A DNA stretch of 64,000 nt from Streptomyces spinosus (GTDB taxonomy: Bacteria; Actinomycetota; Actinomycetes; Streptomycetales; Streptomycetaceae), in assembly GCF_020400655.1 (NCBI RefSeq), contig NZ_JAINRC010000021.1, positions 62,001 through 126,000 of the forward strand. Direction: 5' to 3'. The position numbers and the translations under genes are program-made. Numbering within the stretch: position 1 is the stretch's first letter; each line of letters opens with the position of its first letter. The notes beneath the pieces are model-generated. The model saw only the letters and a program-made list of their open reading frames with translations. It was not told where the DNA came from and did no database searches. Shown one piece after another: positions 8,305 through 17,051 of this stretch.

Positions 8305-9614
8305 ACGTACTCCTTCTGGTTCGGGCGGGAGGCACGGTCGTAGTCGCGCAGGACATCGCGGACGTGGTCCACGGCCAGGTCGCGCGGCCGGGCTGCGAGC
8401 TCGCCGTGGCGGACACGGGCGTACTGGAGCGGAAGATGTGCGCTGAGCAGCGGCAGGGGGATGTCCACGGCCGAGAGGTTGTCCAGGAGCCGGGCCTGGG
8501 CCTTCTCGATCTCGGGGTCGGGCCAGTAGTAGCGCATTCGGTCGCTGTAGCTGTAGCGGCGTGCGAGGCGCTGCTCGGCGGCGCCGCCCGGGTAGTAGCC
8601 CTCCCATGTGGCCGGCTCCGCGAGCATCCGCCGCTCGACGACCTCGGCAAGCCGTGACCGCTCGGCGGCCGGCACCAGTTCGTCCTCGATCGCGGCGAGG
8701 GCGAACAGCGCCTCGCGCAGGGCGAAGGTCAGCCCGGGGCCCACCTTGAGGACCGCCCAGTGGTCCTCGACCAGCGCGGTGAGCGCCTCGGCGGTCTGGT
8801 AGTCGGTCGAGTGGGCCTCGTAGACCATGGCGGGCTCGTCGTCGAGGACCTTGCGCAGCTCCTCGGTGAGCTCCCGCCGGTAGTCGACGACCTGAAGGTG
8901 GTCGAACTCGACGGCCGGCTGGACGACGAGGGCCATGACACGCGGCCAGACCTCGTCGAGTCCGTGCCGGGCGAACGCCTTGCGGTGCTCCTCCAAAGTG
9001 GTGCGCGCCGCCTCGGGCGTGGTCGGGACGAGATCGCCGAGCGTCTCGTGCGCGCCGCCGGGCGTGGGCACCTCGGTACCGATCACGTACCGGATCCGCT
9101 CGGCCCGCTCGGGGCCGGCCGCCTCCTCGGCCACCCGGATCAGCCGCGCGGCGCGTTCGGCGACCACGTCGTCGGTCAGCGGTACGGGGTCACCGGCGCA
9201 CGCGAAGCTGCAGTCCAGGTGGATCTTGGTGAAGTCCGCCGCCACGTAGGCCGCGACCAGGGCATCGGCCCGCTCCATCGCCTCGTCGGGCGGCAGGGAC
9301 CGCCACCGGTTCGGCCCCAGGTGGTCGCCGCCGAGAATCACGCGGTCCAGTGGCAGACCACTTCCGGCGGCGATGCGGTACACGAGGTCACGGAAGTCCG
9401 CGGGCCGCATGCCCGTGTAACCGCCGTACTGGTCGACCTGGTTCGAGGTCGCCTCCACCAGTACATGACCGCCGCTCTCCCGTGCTTGCACCACGGCTGC
9501 CTCGATGACCAGCGGATGAGCCGAACACACCGACGTGATGCCCTGCGGCTGTCCGGCCTTCTGGCGCCGGACGACCTCGCTCAATGGGCTCTGCATTGCC
9601 GACCCCTTACTCAA
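8301..9614 (-). CDS. kbaZ: Tagatose-bisphosphate aldolase accessory subunit (KbaZ/GatZ type)
   Basis: 437-aa member of the KbaZ/GatZ/AgaZ family, a TIM-barrel protein needed for full activity and stability of the KbaY aldolase; older annotations call it tagatose-6-phosphate kinase. Conserved stretches include GITSVCSAHPLVIEAA, VEATSNQVDQYGGYTGM, ILGGDHLGPN and KIHLDCSF. It is the first enzyme gene of the operon. A second in-frame ATG (MQSPL, 9596) is a possible start. The 167 bp upstream carry an operator-like repeat matching one in front of gntR. Confidence 0.9.
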   Translation of the reverse strand: MSKGSAMQSPLSEVVRRQKAGQPQGITSVCSAHPLVIEAAVVQARESGGHVLVEATSNQVDQYGGYTGMRPADFRDLVYRIAAGSGLPLDRVILGGDHLGPNRWRSLPPDEAMERADALVAAYVAADFTKIHLDCSFACAGDPVPLTDDVVAERAARLIRVAEEAAGPERAERIRYVIGTEVPTPGGAHETLGDLVPTTPEAARTTLEEHRKAFARHGLDEVWPRVMALVVQPAVEFDHLQVVDYRRELTEELRKVLDDEPAMVYEAHSTDYQTAEALTALVEDHWAVLKVGPGLTFALREALFALAAIEDELVPAAERSRLAEVVERRMLAEPATWEGYYPGGAAEQRLARRYSYSDRMRYYWPDPEIEKAQARLLDNLSAVDIPLPLLSAHLPLQYARVRHGELAARPRDLAVDHVRDVLRDYDRASRPNQKEYV

Positions 9615-9700
9615 CGTGCATTTTGAGCCCTTTCGCCAGGGTGGCCCGGAGCCCAGTGGGGACAGTACTGGTCTCAGTGGTGGCCGTCAACAGTCTTATT

Positions 9701-9720
9701 CTGGTATGTATCTGGTATTG
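9701..9720 (+). promoter_or_regulatory. Putative GntR operator in front of kbaZ
   Basis: TGGTAT occurs twice, 11 bp apart, in CTGGTATGTATCTGGTATTG, 87 bp upstream of the kbaZ start. An 18-bp core is matched at 17 positions by the sequence at the gntR start. A further TGGTAC lies at 9742. Shared use by the same regulator is inferred from the match. Confidence 0.6.
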
Positions 9721-9781
9721 GCATCGAGTCCAGCTTGCAGCTGGTACGTGGAGGAGGGCCTCCGTGACCTGCGGTGATCAA

Positions 9782-10570
9782 TCAGTCCTGATTGGTGATG
9801 GAGGCCCGGAACCGGTAACGGTCCCCCCGGTAGACCTGGACGGTCAGTTCGATCGGGCGTGATTCCTGGTTCGACGTCAGCTGGGTCGCGACGAGCATCG
9901 GCATGGTCTCCGCGATCCCGAACAGCTCGATCTCCCGTGGCGTCGGGTGGCGGGCCTCGACCGAGTAGTCGGCGACGCGGGGCAACTGCGGCGGGTCGGC
10001 GGCGCGCAGGGTGGCGTAGAGCGAGGCCGTGTTGAAGTCGGTCCCGGCCAGGGCCGGGCAGGCCGCCAAAGGGAGCCGGTTGTGCTCGAGCACGACCAGC
10101 AGACCGTCGAGGAAGCGCAGTCGGTGGAGGTCGAAGAGGTCGGCGCCCGGAGCGATCCGGAGCTGCTCGGCCTCGGACACCGTGGCCGGCCGGACGGTGG
10201 CGGAGAGCACCTTGCTGGCCGTCGTCAAGCCGTTGGCCTGGGCATAGTCGGCGAACCCCTGGAACTGCGGGGCCGCCGAGCCGGACGTCATCGTCGCCTC
10301 GGGAAGCAGACCGAGCTCGGCGACGAACCACCCGCGCGACGACGACGGCCGCACGATGCCCCGTGACTCCAATTGCGCGAGGGCCGAGCGCAGCGTCACG
10401 CGCGACACGGCGTACCGCTCGACCAGAGCCCGCTCGGAGGGCAGCCGGTCACCGGGGCGGGCGGCAGCGGCGCGCAGGTCCTCCAGCAGCCGCGTGGCCG
10501 TGCGCTCGTACAACGGGAGGGCGTCGTCCGCGAACAGACCTCTGGGCATCGGCGTTCTCGCATTCGTCAT
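9782..10570 (-). CDS. GntR-family (HutC/UTRA) regulator of the amino-sugar operon
   Basis: 262-aa repressor with an N-terminal winged helix (ALPLYERTATRLLEDLRA through RVTLRSALAQLESRGI) and a C-terminal UTRA effector domain of HutC type, which usually binds a sugar phosphate or related ligand. It heads the minus-strand operon and is divergent from the GH36 gene. The ATG at 10570 sits inside the putative operator and has no Shine-Dalgarno sequence. The ATG at 10549 (MPRGLFADD) is therefore a real alternative, or the transcript is leaderless. The frame stays open far upstream but without protein-like composition. Confidence 0.88.
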   Translation of the reverse strand: MTNARTPMPRGLFADDALPLYERTATRLLEDLRAAAARPGDRLPSERALVERYAVSRVTLRSALAQLESRGIVRPSSSRGWFVAELGLLPEATMTSGSAAPQFQGFADYAQANGLTTASKVLSATVRPATVSEAEQLRIAPGADLFDLHRLRFLDGLLVVLEHNRLPLAACPALAGTDFNTASLYATLRAADPPQLPRVADYSVEARHPTPREIELFGIAETMPMLVATQLTSNQESRPIELTVQVYRGDRYRFRASITNQD

Positions 10571-10650
10571 ACCAGAAACATACCAATTCGATCGACGGCA
10601 TGAGCCTCGTCCGGGCGGCCCACCCGTTGACATGCCACTCGAATACCACT
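10569..10650 (+). promoter_or_regulatory. Putative GntR operator region between gntR and the GH36 gene
   Basis: ATACCAGAAACATACCAATT (10569-10588) is the reverse complement of the kbaZ operator apart from one inner mismatch. A third ATACCA half-site lies at 10643-10648. The position between divergent genes would let one protein control gntR and the GH36 gene. The remaining intergenic stretch to 10998 holds no gene. Confidence 0.6.
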
Positions 10651-10998
10651 TACGTTCTCGCAGCAGGCCACCCGGTGATGAAGAAGGCGCCCGTGAGCGA
10701 CCTTCCGTTTCGCCGTGCCCCGGGCACCTCCCGGGATTGAGGCAGCGTGGTAGCAGCTCACCGAGGATGGCCGCACTCCGCCGCCGGAGGCGACCTCGCA
10801 CCGGTGTGCCCGTTCGGACGCCACGCCGTCTCCCGGCCCCACCCGACCCACTGCGAGAACCAGTAGCAGACCAGGCATCGACCAGACGCACGGACGACCG
10901 CTCCGCCGCGAGCACGCGGCTCGACTCTGAACGATCCACCACGACGGACAGAAGGCAGCTGCCCCAGTCGGGCACGCATGACCGAAAGAGAGTTCGAC

Positions 10999-13074
10999 AT
11001 GACGGACATGAACCGGCGAAGCGTACTGAAGGTCGCGCTGGGGGGTGCCGGCCTGGCCGCCCTCCCCGCCGTGGCCATGAGCACCTCACCCGCGGACGCC
11101 GCACCGAACTCGCATCCTGACCTCGTCGGAGTCGGCGACAGCTCCATCACCCTGGAGTTCGACGACCAACTGCGCAGCCGGGTCGCGCTGAAGGGCGTCG
11201 ACCTCACCCGCTTCGACGCCGGCGAAGCCCTGCTGGTGGGCGACAAGGCCATCGAGGCGTTCGCCTACCGCGGACACCGGACCCGCGCCACCCGGCACCC
11301 CCGCCACGGCGCGGGCGTCAGGGTGACGATCGAGGGCACATCCGAGGAAGGCGTGCACAAGACGGTCGAGCTGACCTCCTTCGAGCGTCTGGCCGGCATG
11401 ATCGTGATGAAGGTGACCTACACCAACAGGTCCTCCACCGCGCTGAAGGTCACCGGGTGGCGCAACGGAGCTCACGAACTCCTGGAAATCCCCGGCGGCT
11501 TCTACACCTTCTCCGGCACCACGCACACGGACCGCCGCGACTGGGTGATGCCGGTGAAGGACGGCTACGTCCAGGAGAACTCGCTGGGGATGGACTCCTC
11601 CGACTACGGCGGCGGCACCCCGCTGGCGACCGTCTGGCGCCGGGGCGCCGGCCTTTCCGTCGGACACGTCGAGCCCGTGGCGACGATCCTGCGCATGCCG
11701 GTCCGCAAGACGGCCGACGGCGCGAGCATCGCCATCCAGGACGACACAGCCCGCACCCTGAAGCCGGGCCGTCGGCTCAGCACCAGCACCACGTTCCTGA
11801 CCGCTCTCCCGGGCGACCACTTCGTGCCGCTCCAGCGGTACCGCGACTACATGAGCGACATCGGCCAGCGCGCTCCCAAGGTTCCCGCCTCGGCCTTCGA
11901 GCCCATCTGGTGTGCCTGGGGCTACGAGCGCGACTTCACCGTCGAGCAGGTCACCGGAACGCTGCCGAAGGCCCACGAGGTCGGCCTGCGCTGGGTCGTG
12001 CTCGACGACGGCTGGCAGACCAACGAGGGCGACTGGGACATCAACACGACGAAGTTCCCGCGCGGCGAAGCGGACATGCGGGCCTTCACCAAGGAGATAC
12101 GAGACGCCGGCCTGCGACCGCGCCTGTGGTGGGCCCCGCTCGCGGCGGACCCCGACAGCAACCTGATCCGGGACCGCTCCGACATGCTGTTGCTGGACCG
12201 CGACGGCAACAAGCAGGACGTCACATGGTGGGACGCCTACACGCTCTGCCCGGCCTACCAGCCGACCGTGGACTACTTCGTCGAGCAGGCGAAGAAGTTC
12301 ATCGGCGACTGGGGCTACGAGGGGCTCAAGATCGACGGCCAGCACCTCAACAGCGTCGCACCCTGCTACAACCCGAAGCACCGGCACGCCCGCCCCGAGG
12401 AATCCACCGAGGGCGTGGCCCGGTTCTGGAAGGCGATCCACGAAGCCGCGCACGCGGCGAACCCCGACGCCCTCGTCGAACTCTGCCCATGCGGCACCGC
12501 CTTCGCCTTCCACAACCTGCCCTACGTCGACCAGTACCCCAGCTCGGACCCGGAGTCCTCCTACCAGGTCCGGAGCAAGGGCAAGTCGATGAAGGCGCTC
12601 ATGGGCGCGGGCAGCAGCTACGCCGGCGACCACGTCGAACTGAGCGACCACGGCGACGACTTCGCGTCCTCCTACGGGGTCGGAGCCGTCCTGTCGACCA
12701 AGTTCACCCTCCCCGGCACCGGGGCCCCGGACAAGGCGACCGACCTCACCCCGGAGAAGGAGGTCCTCTGGCGCAAGTGGGTGTCCCTGTACGAGAAGAA
12801 CATGCTGCCCACCGGCGAGTACCGCGGTGAGCTTTACGACATCGGCTTCGACAAGCCCGAGGCGCATGTCGTGGCCACGAAGCGGACCCTCCACTACGCC
12901 TTCTACGCCGACCAGTGGGACGGGACGGTCGAGCTGCGCGGTCTGGACCGCACGCGGTACCGCCTGACCGACCCGTTCACCGGCACGTCACTCGGAACCG
13001 CCACTGCTGAGCACAACACCGTGAAGCTGTCCTTCGCACGGTTCCAGCTCATCGTGGCCGAGCCCATCGGCTGA
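10999..13074 (+). CDS. Tat-exported GH36-type alpha-galactosidase / alpha-N-acetylgalactosaminidase
   Basis: 691-aa exported glycoside hydrolase of the GH36/melibiase type. It opens with a Tat-like signal (NRRSVLKVALGG, hydrophobic core, cleavage near ADAAP). A beta-sandwich domain precedes a TIM barrel; the likely nucleophile is Asp446 in GLKIDGQH and the likely acid/base is Asp517 in YPSSDPES. I chose ATG 10999 because GAAAGAGAG lies 7 bases before it; ATG 10978 is the alternative. It is divergent from gntR and shares the operator region. That suggests it releases galactose or GalNAc outside the cell for the adjacent pathway; GalNAc specificity is inferred. Confidence 0.82.
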   Translation: MTDMNRRSVLKVALGGAGLAALPAVAMSTSPADAAPNSHPDLVGVGDSSITLEFDDQLRSRVALKGVDLTRFDAGEALLVGDKAIEAFAYRGHRTRATRHPRHGAGVRVTIEGTSEEGVHKTVELTSFERLAGMIVMKVTYTNRSSTALKVTGWRNGAHELLEIPGGFYTFSGTTHTDRRDWVMPVKDGYVQENSLGMDSSDYGGGTPLATVWRRGAGLSVGHVEPVATILRMPVRKTADGASIAIQDDTARTLKPGRRLSTSTTFLTALPGDHFVPLQRYRDYMSDIGQRAPKVPASAFEPIWCAWGYERDFTVEQVTGTLPKAHEVGLRWVVLDDGWQTNEGDWDINTTKFPRGEADMRAFTKEIRDAGLRPRLWWAPLAADPDSNLIRDRSDMLLLDRDGNKQDVTWWDAYTLCPAYQPTVDYFVEQAKKFIGDWGYEGLKIDGQHLNSVAPCYNPKHRHARPEESTEGVARFWKAIHEAAHAANPDALVELCPCGTAFAFHNLPYVDQYPSSDPESSYQVRSKGKSMKALMGAGSSYAGDHVELSDHGDDFASSYGVGAVLSTKFTLPGTGAPDKATDLTPEKEVLWRKWVSLYEKNMLPTGEYRGELYDIGFDKPEAHVVATKRTLHYAFYADQWDGTVELRGLDRTRYRLTDPFTGTSLGTATAEHNTVKLSFARFQLIVAEPIG

Positions 13075-13312
13075 CCGGCAGACGGCTGCGGCAACGCTCT
13101 TTGATCGTGCGAGTGCCGTGCCACAGGCTTGCCGGGCCCCCGCTTCCCTCGGCAGGTCAGGTGGCGGCTCGGACCCGGCACGGCCCGTAAGGCCGCGCCG
13201 GTCCTGGGCGTCACCGTCGCTCATCTGGCGGACCGGCACGGGGCGCGCGGCGTCCGCCCTCCCCCGGCACCGGCCGCACCAGGAAGGCGCACGACGCGGG
13301 CGCGGCGGCCGG

Positions 13313-13501
13313 TCAGCCGAGGCAACGCCTCGGGTACGGGCTGCCTGCCGAGTTGACGTGCTGTGGCAGCTCTGCGGTGGAGTGAAGCACCAGGAGATCG
13401 AAGGCGACGAGCAGGAGGAACTGGTGGCCGGCCGCGAGAGCGGCACGGGTGATCTCCAGACCGAAACGCCGGGACGATCCAGCGACGAACCGCATACTCA
13501 T
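13313..13501 (-). pseudogene. Remnant of a short-chain dehydrogenase N-terminus
   Basis: The first about 26 residues (MSMRFVAGSSRRFGLEITRA) match the Rossmann start of classical SDRs, where T-G-x-x-x-G-x-G is expected; here the motif is worn. The frame then drifts into non-homologous residues and stops. It lies 15 bp after the NmrA-type gene on the same strand, so an SDR probably once ended this operon. Between the GH36 stop and 13312 I see nothing further. Confidence 0.5.
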
Positions 13502-13516
13502 TGCCTTCTCCAGCGT

Positions 13517-14395
13517 TCAGATGGTGGTGGGCAGGTCGAAGGCCGTGCGGTTCCGGGCGATGAAGGTCTCGACGTCGAGGGGGGCGCTGCCGCCGATCGT
13601 CTTGACCAGGTCATTGGTGCCGGCGAAGACGCCGTCTCGGTAATCGACGGCCACGGCGAGCAGGTGCTGGATCAGGTGGTCCGACGCGCCGCGCCCGCGC
13701 AGAATGGCGGCGAACTCGTCGAGTCCGATGGGCACGTAGGTGACCTTCCGGCCCAGCGCCCGCGACATCTTCTCGGCGATCTCGTAGTGGTCGAGCTCTT
13801 CGGCTCCGTAGAGCCGGTAGATCTGGCCGGCGTGCGGTGCGGGATCTTCCAGGATGGCCGCGATCACCTTCGCCTGGTCGCTTTCCGCAATGGGGGCGTG
13901 ACGTCCGTCGGCGAACGGCAGGCGCAGTTCGCCGGTGCCGTCGGCCCAGGTGTCGATCAGCCACTGGGCGAAGAAGGTCGGCCGGAGGTGGGTGACCGGG
14001 ACCGGGGCGTGGTCCAGGACGCGTTCGGCGACCCAGTGCTGGCGGGCGGCGTTGCTCGCGGTGTTGCGGCGGGCGGAGACCTGGGACATGTTCACGATCC
14101 CCTTGACCTCGTTCTCCTCCGCCGCCTGGGCCACGTTCGCGGTGGCGTCCATCAGGCCGGGGCGGATCGGATAGGTGAAGTACAGGGCGTCGATGCCCTT
14201 GGTCGCCCGGGCCAGGGAGTCCAGGTCGAGGACGTCGCCTTCCACGATCTCGGCTCCGAGGGCGGCGAGCCGCTCGGCGCGTGCGTCGAGGCCGTGGACG
14301 AGTGCGCGGACGCGGTGTCCGCGCTGGAGCAGGAGCTCGGTGGTGTGCCGGCCGGTCTTGCCGGTGGCCCCGATCACGAGGAGGTGGCGTTTCAT
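13517..14395 (-). CDS. NmrA-like NAD(P)-binding oxidoreductase
   Basis: 292-aa protein with an N-terminal Rossmann motif (VIGATGKTGRHT) and the layout of NmrA/QOR2-type atypical SDRs, including GIDALYFTYPIRPG and the conserved VTHLRPTFFAQWL. Such proteins act as NAD(P)H-dependent quinone reductases or as redox sensors. It is divergent from a TetR gene whose intergenic region carries two matching palindromes, so it is the likely target of that repressor. Confidence 0.85.
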   Translation of the reverse strand: MKRHLLVIGATGKTGRHTTELLLQRGHRVRALVHGLDARAERLAALGAEIVEGDVLDLDSLARATKGIDALYFTYPIRPGLMDATANVAQAAEENEVKGIVNMSQVSARRNTASNAARQHWVAERVLDHAPVPVTHLRPTFFAQWLIDTWADGTGELRLPFADGRHAPIAESDQAKVIAAILEDPAPHAGQIYRLYGAEELDHYEIAEKMSRALGRKVTYVPIGLDEFAAILRGRGASDHLIQHLLAVAVDYRDGVFAGTNDLVKTIGGSAPLDVETFIARNRTAFDLPTTI

Positions 14396-14544
14396 GATGG
14401 TGATCTCCGTTCTTGAGAGGGAGCTGGGGGGAACTGCAGCGTCAGTCCTGCGGGCGGGTGCAGCGCGAGATGAGCGAGGCGGGGCGAAACCCGTTCAGCA
14501 GGCGGCTGTGGCCGTCGCGACCGTGTGTGGTGCCGCCTGTGTGG

Positions 14545-14574
14545 ACATCCGGTCCGCTTACATCCGGTTCGCTT
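14545..14574 (+). repeat. Tandem 15-bp repeat in the nmrA-tetR promoter region
   Basis: ACATCCGGTCCGCTT is followed directly by ACATCCGGTTCGCTT, one mismatch apart. The spacing (15 bp) and location between divergent promoters suggest either a second binding site or a promoter feature; no known motif is recognised. Confidence 0.6.
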
Positions 14575-14586
14575 CCCAGAAAAGTG

Positions 14587-14647
14587 GGCTTGTAGGCCCT
14601 TTTTCCATCACCCCAGAGAACACCTCGCAGAAGGGGCCGTCAAGCCC
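14587..14647 (+). promoter_or_regulatory. Two copies of a TetR-type palindrome
   Basis: GGGCTTGTAGGCCC (14587-14600) and GGGCCGTCAAGCCC (14634-14647) are near-palindromic. They match each other at 12 of 14 positions when one is reversed, and each is followed by a run of T. They lie 22-83 bp before the tetR start and in the divergent promoter of the NmrA-type gene. Confidence 0.6.
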
Positions 14648-14669
14648 TTTTTGCGATAAGGTAGTGCGC

Positions 14670-15296
14670 ATGACCACTACCCGCGAAGCGCCGGCCCGGA
14701 AGCTGACCGCCAAGGGCCTGGCCACACGCGAGCGCATCGTGAAAGCGGCCGCCGAACTGATCTACGAACAGGGCGCGCAGAACACCAACAACGAGCAGAT
14801 CCGTGCGGCCGCCGGGGTTAGCGGCTCGCAGCTGACGCGCCACTTCCCTACCAAGGAGTCCCTGGTGCGCGCGGTGCTCGCCTGGCAAGCCGACACCATC
14901 GTCGCTCGTCACCAGGCGCCCGAACTCGGGGAGTTGGACAGCTTCGCCGCGCTGCGCCGGTGGGCCGACTCCTACATCGCCTCGCAGGACATGCTCCGCG
15001 GCGGGTGCACGTTCGGCTCCCTGGCCGCTGAGGTCGTCAAGACCGAGCCCGCCCACCGGGACGCGGTGGCCGACGGCTTTGAGCGTTGGCAGGAGCTGTT
15101 CAAGCGCGGCCTGAGCAAGATGCGTGAGCGCGGCGAACTGCGACCGGAGGCCGACCCGGCCGCACTCGCCCACCTGCTCGCCGCCGCGTTCCAGGGCGGA
15201 GCGCTGCTGGACCAGGCGGCCGGCGAGTCCACACCTCTGCGTGACGCGTTGTACGGAGCCCTGGCCTACGTCAAGTCGTTCGCCGCAGAACGCTGA
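14670..15296 (+). CDS. TetR-family regulator
   Basis: 208-aa regulator with a helix-turn-helix at about residues 30-60 (NNEQIRAAAGVSGSQLTRHF) and a TetR_C-like ligand domain (FAALRRWADSYIASQDMLRG, GCTFGSLAAEV). The same frame is open back to 14175, but only the ATG at 14670 gives a TetR N-terminus and leaves the palindromic operators in the untranslated region. It is divergent from the NmrA-type oxidoreductase and probably represses both genes. Confidence 0.88.
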   Translation: MTTTREAPARKLTAKGLATRERIVKAAAELIYEQGAQNTNNEQIRAAAGVSGSQLTRHFPTKESLVRAVLAWQADTIVARHQAPELGELDSFAALRRWADSYIASQDMLRGGCTFGSLAAEVVKTEPAHRDAVADGFERWQELFKRGLSKMRERGELRPEADPAALAHLLAAAFQGGALLDQAAGESTPLRDALYGALAYVKSFAAER

Positions 15297-16076
15297 TCGC
15301 GCCGCGCGCTGCCGTCCCACGGACGCGGGCCGCCGCGGCAGCACAGGCAGCCCACCGGATGCGACGAAGACCAGTCGTGGCGGCCGCGCCATCGGCAGGT
15401 CTGAGCAGCGCGTTGCCAGCGCGAGGACGGCGGGCACTGGCAGCGGGGCGGACGGGGGCCGCCGGTCGGACAGCCGGGCGCGTGCGGACCCGGGGGGCGG
15501 AAGGCGCGGCGGGGCACGGCACGGGCAGGCCACCAACCGACGGCGGCGCGGCACGGCATGGTCCGCCGTCCGGCTGTCCGATGGGTGGCCGCGTCACGGC
15601 CGGCGGGCGGGGACAGGTCCCGGGAGGAGGCATCCTGGCGCAGGCTGCGCAACGGCTAGGTGGAGGCGGTGGCGGGATCGGCGCAGCGGGCTCGGCCCGT
15701 GCACGAGAAACCGGGTGGAGGCGCTGATCAGGATCTGCGGGGAGTCGGCGTCCAGGCCGACGGAGACGTCCGGCCTGCGGACCGAAGCCCGGTCATGGCC
15801 GCCGCCCCGAACTTCGGCCGCCGGGACGCGGACCGCATCACCCGCACGTACGGCTCACGACCTCTGAGTGCCGCCGGGTCCGAACAAGGGCCGAACGGCG
15901 CCTTCGTCCCAGTCGCCCGTTCCAGGCCGTCACCATCGCCGCTGATCAGCGGCCGTTCCACCGTTCCAGTGTCCCGAGATGTCCGCAGTCTGTGGCTCCT
16001 GGGACGGACACCGGTACAGGCTGCAGTCGTCCGAGCGACCCGCCGGATGATCACTTACGCACATGGAGATCTCGAC
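15297..16076. other. 780-bp stretch without a recognisable gene
   Basis: All six frames here are open for some distance because of the high GC, but none shows a recognisable domain, a good start with ribosome binding site, or normal amino-acid composition. The segment upstream of 16077 should contain the promoter of the secreted protein. No repeat or structured element was seen. Confidence 0.6.
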
Positions 16077-16601
16077 ATGCGTTCGCGCTTCGCTTCCCCG
16101 TCTGCCCACCTCGCCCTGGCCGCCGTCGCGGCCGCCGCCCTGACCGCCGGGGCCACGGCGACCGCCCACGCCGCCGCCGGCCGCGGCCCGGTCACGCGGG
16201 CCTGCGTCACCGGCGACCTGTCCTTCGACCTCACGTCCAAGACGCAGGCGGGTGGCTACCTCCTCCTCACCGCCAAGGCCAAGCCCGGCGTCACCTGCCA
16301 CCTGCGGGGCGTCTTCCCCTCCGCCTCCTTCGGCTCCTCCGCCGACACCGAGGTCGGGCCGGCGGAGCACGCCGTCAGCGACGACGTAACCCTGTCCGGG
16401 TCCAAGGCCGCCTACGCGGGCATCAACCCCAAGACCACCAACGACAACCAGGGCAAGCAGTTCGACCGCCTCCACCTCTCCGTCACCGGCGACGAGTCGA
16501 ACTCCGTCACCCTCAAGCTGCCGCAGACGGTCACCGTCGACCGGCCCGTGGCGACCAACTGGCACGCCGACCCGACCGACGCCGTGCCCTTCACCGCCTG
16601 A
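16077..16601 (+). CDS. Secreted DUF4232-like protein
   Basis: 174-aa exported protein. The signal peptide spans about residues 1-32, with cleavage near AHAAAG. The mature part has two cysteines (CVTGDL and VTCHLRG) and the spacing of the DUF4232 domain common in actinomycete envelope proteins, ending with LKLPQTVTVDRPVATNW. Function is unknown. An in-frame ATG at 16047 (MITYAHGDLD) would add ten residues but would disturb the signal peptide. A hairpin follows the stop codon. Confidence 0.75.
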   Translation: MRSRFASPSAHLALAAVAAAALTAGATATAHAAAGRGPVTRACVTGDLSFDLTSKTQAGGYLLLTAKAKPGVTCHLRGVFPSASFGSSADTEVGPAEHAVSDDVTLSGSKAAYAGINPKTTNDNQGKQFDRLHLSVTGDESNSVTLKLPQTVTVDRPVATNWHADPTDAVPFTA

Positions 16602-16955
16602 CGAGCCGCGCCGGGCACCCGCGCGGTGCCCGGCGTCCCGGCACTCCCGGCGCCACGGGGGCCCTGTTGCGACGCAACACGAACAGCCCGGCCTGTACCC
16701 GATTCTCGCATTGCAGTTTCTTGATGATCCGCGAGACGTGTGCCTTCACCGTGGGCACCCCCAAGCCCGGACGTCGACCGATCTGGGCGCTGCTCAGCCC
16801 GTCCCCCACCCCCGCTAGCACCTCCCGCTCGCGCAAGGTGAGTGCGGGCAGTCGGGGCGGTACGGCAGGCGGCGGCCCGGCGACCGCCTGGGCCACCAGA
16901 TGGTCGACCGCCTCCGGGGCGAGAACGGGGAAGACGTGCCGGTAACGGCGCCGGT
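16591..16955 (-). pseudogene. C-terminal remnant of a NarL/LuxR-type response regulator
   Basis: On the minus strand the frame reads from a linker (FPVLAPEAVDHLVAQAVAG) into a LuxR helix-turn-helix: LTLREREVLAGVGDGLSSAQ, then VPTVKAHVSRIIKKL. The receiver domain is absent and the sequence upstream belongs to a transposase remnant. An insertion with flanking deletion probably removed the first two thirds of the gene. The DNA-binding part is intact but has no start codon with a ribosome binding site of its own. Confidence 0.75.
16610..16634 (+). terminator. Hairpin terminator after the DUF4232-like gene
   Basis: GCCGGGCAC and GTGCCCGGC form a perfect 9-bp stem with a 7-base loop, 9 bp after the stop codon. 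It lies within the antisense end of the LuxR remnant. Confidence 0.7.
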
Positions 16956-17051
16956 GTTGACACGGACGGCCCCGAAGTAGGCGCCGCCCAGGCGGATGTC
17001 ACTGACCATCAGACGGGCACCTTCGAGCCGTGGTCCCCTCCCCCGCCCGGC

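Noticed and set aside
8305..8607. N-terminal extension of the agaS frame
   Set aside because: Arg/Pro-rich composition, full overlap with kbaZ, and a GTGA-coupled start at 8304 that gives the family length.
9667..9681. ACTGGTCTCAGTGGT as a DasR-type site
   Set aside because: Only the first half matches the DasR consensus; the second half does not give the inverted GACCA. The TGGTAT repeats nearby fit the local GntR better.
14175..14669. Long N-terminal extension of the first TetR gene
   Set aside because: No homology, overlaps the divergent nmrA-like gene and would include the operators.
16591..16896. LuxR fragment as an intact small regulator
   Set aside because: The frame has no suitable start signal, the upstream part is the end of a receiver linker, and the rest has been replaced by transposase DNA.
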